Of a stretch of DNA of 64,000 nt, positions 42,085-51,261 are shown piece by piece. Each line of letters begins with the position of its first letter. Position 1 is the stretch's first letter. The position numbers and the translations under genes were made by a program. This stretch comes from Streptomyces sp. CG 926 (lineage in GTDB: Bacteria; Actinomycetota; Actinomycetes; Streptomycetales; Streptomycetaceae), in contig NZ_QGGZ01000022.1 of assembly GCF_003148825.1 (NCBI RefSeq), forward strand, positions 29,105 to 93,104. The letters run 5' to 3'. The notes under the pieces were generated by a model. It searched no databases. It saw only the letters and a list, made by a program, of their open reading frames with translations, and was not told where the DNA came from.

Positions 42085-42489
42085 GTGAATGAGATTCCGC
42101 GGGGCACGCTGGACGAGCAGACCTTCTACGAGCAGGTGGGCGGCGAGGACACCTTCCGCCGCCTCGTCCGGCGCTTCTACGAGGGGGTCGCGGAGGACCC
42201 GCTGCTGCGCCCGATGTACCCGGAGGAGGACCTGGGTCCCGCCGAGGAGCGGTTCGCGCTGTTCCTGATGCAGTACTGGGGCGGTCCGACCACCTACAGC
42301 CGACACCGCGGCCACCCGCGCCTGCGGATGCGGCACGCGCCGTTCCAGGTGGACTCGGCCGCCCACGACGCGTGGCTGCGGCACATGCGGGTCGCGCTGG
42401 ACGAGCTGGGCCTGGCGCCGGAGCACGAGGCGCAGCTGTGGAAGTACCTGACGTACGCCGCCGCCTCGATGATCAACACGGCGGGCTGA
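42085..42489 (+). CDS. glbO: group II truncated haemoglobin (TrHbO)
   Basis: The 134-residue protein fits TrHbO in length and motifs: FYEQVGGEDTFRRLVRRFY at the start, MYPEEDLGPAEERFALFLMQ in the middle, proximal-His region RMRHAPFQV, and the conserved Trp of AWLRHM. It binds haem and handles O2 or reactive nitrogen and peroxides. The GTG start at 42085 was taken; the upstream 60 bases hold its promoter region. It is a single gene divergent from the methyltransferase. Confidence 0.92.
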   Translation: MNEIPRGTLDEQTFYEQVGGEDTFRRLVRRFYEGVAEDPLLRPMYPEEDLGPAEERFALFLMQYWGGPTTYSRHRGHPRLRMRHAPFQVDSAAHDAWLRHMRVALDELGLAPEHEAQLWKYLTYAAASMINTAG

Positions 42490-42522
42490 CGGACCACCCG
42501 GGGCAGGGACCGGTCGGACCGG

Positions 42523-43236
42523 TCAGACCGGTCGGACCTGGAGGGCGCCCAGGCCGCCGGTGACGCCGGGGCGGCGCATGGCGACGGATCCGTACGGGGT
42601 GCGCAGCCGCAGCCAGGTCCCGGCGGCGAGCAGCGCCACGGGGGCGGGGGCGTCGGGAAGGGACGCGGGGGCGGGCACGGCGGCCCGTACCGGCCGCAGG
42701 AAGCCCAGGGACTGCGCGGCGTGCACGGCGCGCAGCGGGAGTTCGGTGTCGCCCAGGGTGCGGGACCAGATCTCGCGGCCGATCCGGTCGCGCTCGGACC
42801 GGGTCCGGTGCTGCACGGGCAGCGCCTCGTCCCGGGCCCGGAACTCGCTGACGGCGGCGGCCACGGCCGCTCCCATCGCCTCGGGACCGGGCAGCCCCGG
42901 AACCTGCCGCCAGCCGCCTCGGGGCGGGAGCACCCCGGCCCAGGGCGGTCCGGTGACCGGCCCGGGCACGACGGCCGCGGCCGAGGTCTCGTCCACGGCC
43001 TCCAGCAGCTCACCGGCGGACACCGTCAGGTCCAGCGGCGTCGCGACGGGCGCGGCGAGCCGCACCGTACGGATGGCGAGGATGTCGAAGGACGGCGGCC
43101 GGCCGAAGACGGCGAGCGCGCCACCGCCCGCCTGAAGGCGTACGGCGGCGGCGCGGTCGTAGTGCACCAGCCGGCCCAGGAAGGCGGCGAGGTCCGCCGC
43201 CTCCCCGGAATCGACGAAGCGCAGCTGGTCGTTCAT
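42523..43236 (-). CDS. conserved hypothetical protein coupled to thioesterase
   Basis: The 237-residue protein begins MNDQLRFVDSGEAADLAAFL and has no motif I can name. It looks soluble, with beta strands (SFDILAIRTVRLAAP, VALLAAGTWLRLRTPYG) and a central Arg-rich helix (TRSERDRIGREIWS). Its ATG overlaps the TGA of the thioesterase gene, so the two are translated together. The pair recurs in Streptomyces as far as I recall, usually annotated hypothetical. No function is proposed. Confidence 0.75.
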   Translation of the reverse strand: MNDQLRFVDSGEAADLAAFLGRLVHYDRAAAVRLQAGGGALAVFGRPPSFDILAIRTVRLAAPVATPLDLTVSAGELLEAVDETSAAAVVPGPVTGPPWAGVLPPRGGWRQVPGLPGPEAMGAAVAAAVSEFRARDEALPVQHRTRSERDRIGREIWSRTLGDTELPLRAVHAAQSLGFLRPVRAAVPAPASLPDAPAPVALLAAGTWLRLRTPYGSVAMRRPGVTGGLGALQVRPV

Positions 43237-43682
43237 GCTGCGATGGCCTCGGTACGCGGCTCGTCGAGGTACTCCTCCAGGAAGTGCCTCTCCTCGGCCG
43301 TGATGCGGCGGGGCCGCCCCGCGGCGAGGTTGTAGGGCACGACCACGGTCTCGGCGCGCACGTAGACCGTCTCGGGCCTGTCCTCGGTCGCCTCGTCCTT
43401 GACCTCGTAGCGGATGGTCAGGGACGCGGCGCCTATCCGGGTCACCCAGGACTCGATGAGGACCGGCTCGTGACGGTGCACGAGGGGCAGCTTGTAGTCG
43501 ATCTCGTGGCGGGCCACGACGGAGCCGCCCGTGAAGGACTCGCTGCCCTCGCCCGGCGCGAGGCGGAACATGAAGTCGATCCGCGCCTCCTCCAGATAGC
43601 GGAGGAAGACGACGTTGTTGACGTGCCCGAAGGCATCCATGTCCGCCCAGCGCAGTGGGCATCGGTAGTGGTGTCTGGCCAT
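43233..43682 (-). CDS. acyl-CoA thioesterase (4HBT hotdog family)
   Basis: The 149-residue hotdog-fold protein has the 4-hydroxybenzoyl-CoA thioesterase signature ADMDAFGHVNNVVFLRYLEEAR, where the first Asp is the catalytic candidate. It hydrolyses acyl-CoA esters in the cytosol. The ATG at 43682 has GAGG 8 bases upstream. It is 17 bases downstream of ettA on the same strand and could be part of its transcript, with the hypothetical gene as the last member. Confidence 0.9.
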   Translation of the reverse strand: MARHHYRCPLRWADMDAFGHVNNVVFLRYLEEARIDFMFRLAPGEGSESFTGGSVVARHEIDYKLPLVHRHEPVLIESWVTRIGAASLTIRYEVKDEATEDRPETVYVRAETVVVPYNLAAGRPRRITAEERHFLEEYLDEPRTEAIAA

Positions 43683-43699
43683 GGCCGTGACCTCAGCCC

Positions 43700-45364
<1,665 letters not shown>

Positions 45365-45589
45365 GAGAAACCGTCCGGCAGATCGATGGTGGGCAGATAC
45401 ACCCCATCTTGCCAGGCGTCCATACCTCGGGGGAAACGCGTATGGTCCGGCCCCCTGAGCCGGTACGCGGCACGGGGGCGGCCCGGGGACGGCCCGGGAC
45501 GGGACCGCGTCGGACTGCATCCTTCGGCCTACTACGTTGTCGACCCTACGGACGACGATCTTGCGGCGCCGGCGCGGGAGAGTTGATCC

Positions 45590-45817
45590 GTGCGAACAAC
45601 CATCGGATACACGCTCGAAAGCATCGGCTACGTCGTAGGAGCCCAGGGGCTCGTCAGCTTCGGCTCGCAGACCTTCTTCGGTACGGAGTGGGGCTGGCTC
45701 CACAAGATCGTCGACCTCCCGTCCGCCGCCTACCTCGGCATCCTCGCCGCGGGGCTGGCGCTCGTGCTCACCGGGGTGAGGACGCGGAAGGCACCCGCCC
45801 TCCGGAAGATCGCCTGA
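45590..45817 (+). CDS. small membrane protein, hypothetical
   Basis: The 75-residue protein has one or two hydrophobic segments (LESIGYVVGAQGLVSFG weak; LGILAAGLALVLTGV strong) and a basic C-terminal tail. The GTG at 45590 has GGGAGAG about 9 bases upstream, which supports translation. It is divergent from ettA across 225 bases in which I see no other gene. Function unknown. Confidence 0.6.
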   Translation: MRTTIGYTLESIGYVVGAQGLVSFGSQTFFGTEWGWLHKIVDLPSAAYLGILAAGLALVLTGVRTRKAPALRKIA

Positions 45818-45939
45818 CCGGCGGTCACCGTCGCTCGTCGCTCGTCGCTCGTCGGGACGAAAACCGGGTGGCCACCGTCCCGCCCCGGGGCAGGATGCCC
45901 CAGGCAGGACGAACGGACAGGTATGCCTGGGGGGATTCC

Positions 45940-46491
45940 GTGGGAAACACGCTGATCGCGTTGGCCGTGGCCGTGGTGGGTGTCGCGGGCACACTCATAG
46001 CCTCCGTGGTGTCGCCACGCATGCTCGCCCGCATTCAGGCGGAGCAGTTCACACGCGAGCAGCGGGTGGCCGAGGCGCAGTGGCTGCGTGAGCAGGAGGT
46101 GGCCGAACTCGCCCGCCGGCGCGAGGGCTACGCGAACGTGAATGCGGCCTTCCGCCGGTACCGGACCCATCTGATGAATTTTCTGTGGCTGATCCACAAG
46201 AGTGCGGTGACCGCGGAGGCGAGGGACGCGGTCGAGGACGCCCGACGCGATCACCACTCGATTTTCGCCGCGGCCCAGATGGTGGCCTCCGGCAGCGTCC
46301 TGGCCGAGCTGAACGACATGACGAAGACCCTCTCGGAGACCTACCGAAGGATCATGTGCCTGGAGGAGGGGAACCCGGATCCGGACGGATCGTTCGAGGA
46401 GATCCGAACGGACTTCGGCCGGCTCTGGGAACAGTGGGAGAGAATGCTCGGCGCCATGCGGGCCGATCTCGGCGTGGAGAACAGTCGGTAG
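45940..46491 (+). CDS. membrane-anchored coiled-coil hypothetical, paralogue of the 47056 gene
   Basis: The 183-residue protein has one N-terminal membrane helix (ALAVAVVGVAGTLIASVVS), then a long cytosolic helix (RMLARIQAEQFTREQRVAEAQ) and a second helical part (RRYRTHLMNFLWLIHKSAV). It aligns over its whole length with the protein from 47056 (shared pattern: MLARIQ/VLARVQ, EQFTREQR/EQFDRQQR, RRYRTHLMNFLWLIHK/RRYRIELMKYLWLVHK, AAQMVASG/EAQMVASD). The GTG at 45940 follows GGGGGG by 5 bases. No function is known to me. Confidence 0.75.
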   Translation: MGNTLIALAVAVVGVAGTLIASVVSPRMLARIQAEQFTREQRVAEAQWLREQEVAELARRREGYANVNAAFRRYRTHLMNFLWLIHKSAVTAEARDAVEDARRDHHSIFAAAQMVASGSVLAELNDMTKTLSETYRRIMCLEEGNPDPDGSFEEIRTDFGRLWEQWERMLGAMRADLGVENSR

Positions 46492-46512
46492 AGGGCGCGG
46501 GAGCACCCGATC

Positions 46513-46965
46513 ATGAACTTTTCGTACTCCGGCGTCGACTACGTGATCACGTCGATGTACTCCGTGCTCGACGACGCCTGGTACCTGGAACTGGCGGTCT
46601 CAGCTGATCAGCGGCACGTGGCGACCGCGATCGTCCCCGACGAGGATCCGCGGCGCGAGCCGGTCGTGCGCTTCCACCCCGGCGGGGCGCCGCTGAGCCT
46701 TCCCTACGCGGTCATGCGCTGGTTCCTGGACCGGGTCGAGGCGGAGGTCCGTTCGTCGCGGGCCTGGATGGAGCTGCGGCCCGAGCTGGTGGCGGTCATC
46801 CACGCGCTTCGCCAGGAGCACCTCGGCATCATCGACGACGAGGACTTCACCGCTGTCCTGGCGGAGGTGCGCGCCTCGGTACCGGAGGCGGACCTTCCCA
46901 TCGTGCTCGCGGCCGCCTTCGAGCGCCGGCCCGACGGCTCCTCCGTCCGCGAGGCGCAGGACTGA
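46513..46965 (+). CDS. hypothetical protein between two paralogues
   Basis: The 150-residue soluble protein begins MNFSYSGVDYVITSMYSVLD with strands that read like a small beta domain, then helices (AVMRWFLDRVEAEVRSSRAW). No motif is recognised. The ATG has GGGAG 10 bases upstream and lies 21 bases after the first paralogue, with the second paralogue 90 bases further on. The three genes look like one operon. Confidence 0.7.
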   Translation: MNFSYSGVDYVITSMYSVLDDAWYLELAVSADQRHVATAIVPDEDPRREPVVRFHPGGAPLSLPYAVMRWFLDRVEAEVRSSRAWMELRPELVAVIHALRQEHLGIIDDEDFTAVLAEVRASVPEADLPIVLAAAFERRPDGSSVREAQD

Positions 46966-47055
46966 GCGGCGAGCGGTGCCCGCGCCCGCCCCGGGCCGGG
47001 CAGGATGGCGGGAAACGCGGGGGTGCGGCCTCCGTCGGCCGTTTCGGAGGTACAC

Positions 47056-47640
47056 GTGAACAACGCGCTGCTCGCGCTCGCCGGCGCGATCGTCGCGGTG
47101 ACCGGCACCCTGCTCGCCCCGATCCTCTCTCAGCGCGTGCTCGCCCGCGTGCAGACGGAGCAGTTCGATCGGCAGCAGCGGGCGGCCGACGCCCAGTGGG
47201 TACGGGAGCAGCGCGTGGCGGAGGTGGAGAAGCGGCGCGCCTGCTACGTCACCGCGAACTCCGGCTACCGCCGCTACCGCATCGAGCTCATGAAGTACCT
47301 GTGGCTCGTCCACAAGGCCGAGGTCACCGCGCAGGCGCGGGCCGATCTGGAGGAGACGCGGCTCTCCATGCACACCGCCTTCGCCGAGGCCCAGATGGTC
47401 GCCTCGGACGCGGTGCTGCGGGAGCTGGACGCGATGACGGGGACTTTGGCCGGTGCGTACCGCCGCATCCTGCAGCTGGCGGACGGCAACCCGTACCCCG
47501 GCTGGTCGTTCGAGGAGATACAGACCGAGCTGCTGCAGCTGGGGCAGCGCTGGAAGAACATGCGCGGCATCATGCGGGCCGACCTGGGGGTGGATCCGGG
47601 GATCGATCCTGGGGCGGATCCGGTTCCGGCCGACTCCTGA
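47056..47640 (+). CDS. membrane-anchored coiled-coil hypothetical, paralogue of the 45940 gene
   Basis: The 194-residue protein has an N-terminal helix (LLALAGAIVAVTGTLLAPIL) then charged helices (RVLARVQTEQFDRQQRAADA). The similarity to the 45940 protein is collinear, so the pair arose by duplication with an unrelated gene now between them. The GTG at 47056 follows CGGAGG by 5 bases. Its C-terminus ends with an imperfect repeat, DPGIDPGADP. Function unknown. Confidence 0.75.
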   Translation: MNNALLALAGAIVAVTGTLLAPILSQRVLARVQTEQFDRQQRAADAQWVREQRVAEVEKRRACYVTANSGYRRYRIELMKYLWLVHKAEVTAQARADLEETRLSMHTAFAEAQMVASDAVLRELDAMTGTLAGAYRRILQLADGNPYPGWSFEEIQTELLQLGQRWKNMRGIMRADLGVDPGIDPGADPVPADS

Positions 47641-47677
47641 CCCCGGGAACCCCGGCGCCGAGCGGCCGGCCGGCCGG

Positions 47678-49153
47678 TCAGCGGGGGCGGTAGACGGTCA
47701 GGGCGTCGGGCAGGCCGTCGAGGACGAGGGCGGAGGGTGCCTCGGCGTGCTCGCCGTCGTAGGCGAGCGGGGTGCCCGCCGGGATGTCCCCGATACGCAG
47801 GCTGCGCAGTCGGGTGGCGACGTGGACGGGGGACCGACTCAGCGGACCGGTGAAGGCGGCCGCCAGCAGCCGGGGTCCGGGGCGGCCGCCGCCGTGGACG
47901 AGCCGGAGGTCCAGCAGGCCCTCGCCGAGGTTGTCCCGGCGCCGAGGCGTGGGCCCGGTGCCGTGGTAGGTGCCGTTGCCCGCGAAGAGCAGCCACACGC
48001 TCCGGGGCCGCCCGGCCAGCCGCAGCCGTACGGGCCGCTGGGCGCGCAGCACCCGCCAGGCCGCCAGCAGCGCGGCCGGGCCCCCGCCGATGCGCGGGGC
48101 CCACCGCAGCCGATGGCCCAAGAGCTCCGGATACGCGCCGATGCTGAAGTTGTTCAGGAAGTAGCCGCTGTCGCCGTCGGGCCCCGGGGAGAAGCGGCCC
48201 ACGCCGACGCGGACGGCCTCCCCGCCGGCCAGGGCCTGGCAGGTGGCCTCGGTTCCGGCGAGGCCGAGGTCCATCGCGAAGTGGTTGAGGGTGCCGCCGG
48301 GGAACACGGCCAGCGGCACCCCGGCCCGCAGTGCGGCGGTGGCGGCCGCGTTGATCGTGCCGTCGCCGCCGCAGACGCCGAGCACGGTGGCCCGCGAGGC
48401 CGCCTTCGCGAGCGTGGCCGACAGCTCCGGGCCCTCGCACTCGACGACCTCGGCCTCGGGCAGGCGGGTGCGCAGTACGTCGAGACCCGCGGCCGCGGCC
48501 GTCCCGGACCCGGTGTTCACCACCACGGTGAGCCCGGCCCCGTCGGGCAGCGCGGGGGCTCCGATGGCCGTCCGCTCGTCGCCCGGTACGACCCGGGCCT
48601 CCTGCGCGTCCCGGGCCAGGCGGCGTACGACGAACCCGGCGGCCACCCCCAGCGACGCGCCCACGAGCACGTCGGAGGGGTAGTGCACCCCGGTGTAGAC
48701 CCGGGAGAACGCCACGGACGCGGCGACCGGAGCCAGGACGGCACCCCAGCCCGGCGAGGCAAGCGCCACGCCGGTGGCGAAGGCGAAGGCCGAGGCGGAG
48801 TGCCCGGACGGGAAGGAGGTGGTCTGCGGCTGCGTGGCCAACTGTCGGGTCAGCGGCACACCTTCCAGCAGCGGTCGCGGCCGGCGTACGGACCATTTGC
48901 CGACGGTGTTGATGGTCGCGGAGGCCAGCGCCAGCGAGGCGATCCCGCGCACGGCGGCCTTGCGGGCACCGGTCGACCCGAAGACGGCGATCGCCGCGGC
49001 GGCCCCGCCCCACAGCACTCCGTGGTTCGCGGCCCGGCCGAGCCGTGGCAGCACCCGGTCGGCCCCGGGCCAGTGCCGCCGGGCCACCGCGTCGAACAGC
49101 CGACGATCCCACCACCCGAGAGCGCCGGACCAGGTCAGTTCTTGATCAGCCAT
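47678..49153 (-). CDS. fusion of PAP2-type phosphatase and diacylglycerol-kinase catalytic domain
   Basis: The 491-residue protein has an N-terminal membrane PAP2 domain with all three motifs: KWSVRRPRP, SFPSGHS and SRVYTGVHYPSD. A C-terminal lipid-kinase domain follows (VVNTGSGTAAAAGLDVL, GGDGTINAAATAALRAG, FPGGTLNHFAMDLG). It would couple lipid phosphate hydrolysis and lipid phosphorylation at the membrane. Such fusions are common in actinomycetes, but the substrate pair is unknown. The ATG is clear, though its ribosome site is weak. It converges on the paralogue operon. Confidence 0.92.
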   Translation of the reverse strand: MADQELTWSGALGWWDRRLFDAVARRHWPGADRVLPRLGRAANHGVLWGGAAAAIAVFGSTGARKAAVRGIASLALASATINTVGKWSVRRPRPLLEGVPLTRQLATQPQTTSFPSGHSASAFAFATGVALASPGWGAVLAPVAASVAFSRVYTGVHYPSDVLVGASLGVAAGFVVRRLARDAQEARVVPGDERTAIGAPALPDGAGLTVVVNTGSGTAAAAGLDVLRTRLPEAEVVECEGPELSATLAKAASRATVLGVCGGDGTINAAATAALRAGVPLAVFPGGTLNHFAMDLGLAGTEATCQALAGGEAVRVGVGRFSPGPDGDSGYFLNNFSIGAYPELLGHRLRWAPRIGGGPAALLAAWRVLRAQRPVRLRLAGRPRSVWLLFAGNGTYHGTGPTPRRRDNLGEGLLDLRLVHGGGRPGPRLLAAAFTGPLSRSPVHVATRLRSLRIGDIPAGTPLAYDGEHAEAPSALVLDGLPDALTVYRPR

Positions 49154-49365
49154 CTTCTGCCCCTACCCCGGTCGGCGGATCCGAATCGGCGGGCGCGGCC
49201 ACCCGGCCCAGCGGGCCCATCCGTCCGAGCCGCGGACGTGCACGGGCGGACACCGGAGGGCGTCGGAGGGCGTCGGCAGGCATCCGTACGCCCGAACGCC
49301 CGGCAGACGCCGCCCGCTTCGTCGGCACCCGATCGGCGCCCGATCGGCAGGGCGCCTCCTACGCG

Positions 49366-49410
49366 TTGTCCTCCTACGGGGTGTCCTCCTACGGGCTGTC
49401 CTCCTCGTCC
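49366..49410. repeat. three 15-bp tandem repeats at the 3' end of the surface-protein gene
   Basis: TTGTCCTCCTACGGG, GTGTCCTCCTACGGG and the diverged CTGTCCTCCTCGTCC follow each other. The last copy encodes part of the DEEDSP tail of the surface protein; the others lie just past its stop. It looks like local slippage. The rest of the gap to 49150 holds nothing else. Confidence 0.6.
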
Positions 49411-50663
49411 AGCGGGCGCTTGCGGAGCAGCAGCACCACCAGGCCGCCCAGGACCACCAGCCCCACCGCCAAGGAGGCGATGACGGGGGTGGCCGCCGAG
49501 CTGCCACTGGTCGCCAGCCGTTCCTCGTCCGGGGAGGTCGTGGTGAGGGCCGCGGACTGGGACCCGAGTGCCTCGGCCGCCGAGCCGGAAGCGGAGTCTG
49601 CGGCGTCGCCCACCGCCGTCGCCGGGGGCTGCGGCCAGACCGCCGTGGCCCTGGCGGCGGCCGCGGACGCGCTGGAGCCGGCCACGATCTGGGCGTGGGC
49701 CGGGAGCTCGCCCGTGAAGACCCGCCCGACCGGCACCCTGGTCGCGCCCTGGACGGTGACCGAGGCGGTCCCGTCGGGGGTACCCGCGGGCACCTCGAAG
49801 TACAGCCGGCTCCCGTTGACCGCGGTGGTCAGCGGCTGCCCCTCGGCGTCCACCACCCGCACCCCCATCGCGACGGCCGCCGCGTCCGGGATGACCGACA
49901 CGCTCGGCGCGCCGGTCCGCACGGTCACCGGGCCGAGCCGGGTCCCCGCCGCACCGGACACGTCGCCCGGGTCCAGCCCGAGCGAGGCCGGCGGCTCGGG
50001 GAGCTGCCCGGCGGCCCGCTGCAGGTAGTCGGCCAGCTTCTCGGCCGCCGGGTCCGCGGCCTCGACCTGCGCCCCGTCCGCCAGCCGCCAGATCGCCACC
50101 TGGGTCCCGGCGGCCGCGCTCTGCGCGGTGAGGGCTCCGGCCCCGGCCGCCTTGGCGAGCCCGGCCAGATCGTTGTGCTGCGGGTAGGAGTGCTCCAGGA
50201 CCCAGCGGATCCGGCCCGCCTCCCGGTTCCCGGCGAGCGGGCTGCCGCTCCAGCCGCTCTCGGTGTACCGGGCCTGCGGCTGGGCGTTGCCCGTCACGCC
50301 GACCCCGTAGGTCTGGAGCATCCCGCCGCCGTCGACCCGCATCTCGTAGAGCCCGGCCGGGATCTGCCGGACCGAGCCGTCCCCGGACCGCAGGACCGCC
50401 TGCCCGAACGTCTTGAGCCCGTCCAGCACGGCGCTCGCGCCCTCCGGTGACCTGGGCGCCACCGGGCCGGAGTCGGCGGCCGCCCGCGCCGCCGGCGCGG
50501 TGGCGAGGGCCGCGGTCAGCAGGGCCACCGCCAGCGGCCGGCGCGCGGAGCCCCGTACCGCGGCGGGAGGTTCGAGCGGAACCGCGGCGGGTGCCGGTGC
50601 TGGGGCGAGCGCGGACGCAGGAGTGGGATCAGGAGCGGAGGATGCGGGAACGGCAATCGACAC
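49389..50663 (-). CDS. thioester-domain (TQXA-type) surface protein, thioester Cys missing
   Basis: The 424-residue protein has a signal-like segment at about 42-62 (RPLAVALLTAALATAPAARA), after an odd 40-residue Pro/Ala lead. The thioester domain is recognisable by GLYEMRVDGGG, GKIRW-like RIRWVLEHSYPQ and AAAGTQVAIW (Gln188). In relatives a Cys in TYC forms a thioester with this Gln. Here the site reads LQTYGVGV (Gly120), so the bond cannot form. The C-terminus has a degenerate LAXTG sorting motif (LATSG), a membrane helix and a short charged tail. The start GTG has GAAGGGGAAG upstream, but an internal start is possible. It lies downstream of ssbB on the same strand. Confidence 0.85.
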   Translation of the reverse strand: MSIAVPASSAPDPTPASALAPAPAPAAVPLEPPAAVRGSARRPLAVALLTAALATAPAARAAADSGPVAPRSPEGASAVLDGLKTFGQAVLRSGDGSVRQIPAGLYEMRVDGGGMLQTYGVGVTGNAQPQARYTESGWSGSPLAGNREAGRIRWVLEHSYPQHNDLAGLAKAAGAGALTAQSAAAGTQVAIWRLADGAQVEAADPAAEKLADYLQRAAGQLPEPPASLGLDPGDVSGAAGTRLGPVTVRTGAPSVSVIPDAAAVAMGVRVVDAEGQPLTTAVNGSRLYFEVPAGTPDGTASVTVQGATRVPVGRVFTGELPAHAQIVAGSSASAAAARATAVWPQPPATAVGDAADSASGSAAEALGSQSAALTTTSPDEERLATSGSSAATPVIASLAVGLVVLGGLVVLLLRKRPLDEEDSP

Positions 50664-50731
50664 AGTCTTCCCCTTCGGGCCAAAGACCCAGGTGCCCGTG
50701 AGTACCGGGGAATCCTAGCCGCCTCGAACAC

Positions 50732-51139
50732 TCAGACCACAGCCGCCTCCTGATTGACCATCAGTGGTGTCTCGGTCCGCACCACACGCCGGAAGGCCGC
50801 GGTCCCGCGGTTCAGGTCGTGCCCGATGGCCGTCGCGTCGATCTCCGCCGAGAACCACCGGGTCCCCTCGCCGTCGGGCGGGTCCTCCCGCACCCGTAGC
50901 CGTCCGTGCACCACCAACGGCTCGCCGACCGATACGGAACCGGCGAGGTTCACGGCGAGCGTCCGCCGCGCCCACACCGTGTAGAAGCTGGTGGGTCCGT
51001 CCGTCCAGACGTCCTTGCGCCGGTCGAAGTACCGTGGCGTCACCGCGAAGCGGAACCGTGCCGCCGGACCGCTCACCGTCTCCTTGTAGTCGATCTGCGT
51101 CGCCACATGCCCCACCAGCGTCACCTGGGTGTCGTACAT
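50732..51139 (-). CDS. ssbB: single-stranded DNA-binding protein SsbB
   Basis: The 135-residue protein has an OB fold (MYDTQVTLVGHVATQIDY, RFRFAVTPRYFDRRKDVW, SFYTVWARRTLAVNLAGSV) but no acidic tail of the DDDIPF type, which in SsbA recruits partner proteins. Streptomyces carry a second, tail-less Ssb, SsbB, with a role in chromosome segregation during sporulation; the position beside the dynamin genes supports that identity. The ATG at 51139 has GGAGGG about 9 bases upstream. The gene lies 122 bases after dynB on the same strand. Confidence 0.88.
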   Translation of the reverse strand: MYDTQVTLVGHVATQIDYKETVSGPAARFRFAVTPRYFDRRKDVWTDGPTSFYTVWARRTLAVNLAGSVSVGEPLVVHGRLRVREDPPDGEGTRWFSAEIDATAIGHDLNRGTAAFRRVVRTETPLMVNQEAAVV

Positions 51140-51261
51140 CCCGGTCGCCCTCCCCCGTGGTCGCGGTCCACGCGGATCCGCGCGGACCAGCCGTACGGAC
51201 CATCCGTACGAGGTACGCACCATGCTGGGGCAGGCCGTCGATCCCCGCTCCGGCCTGTGGA

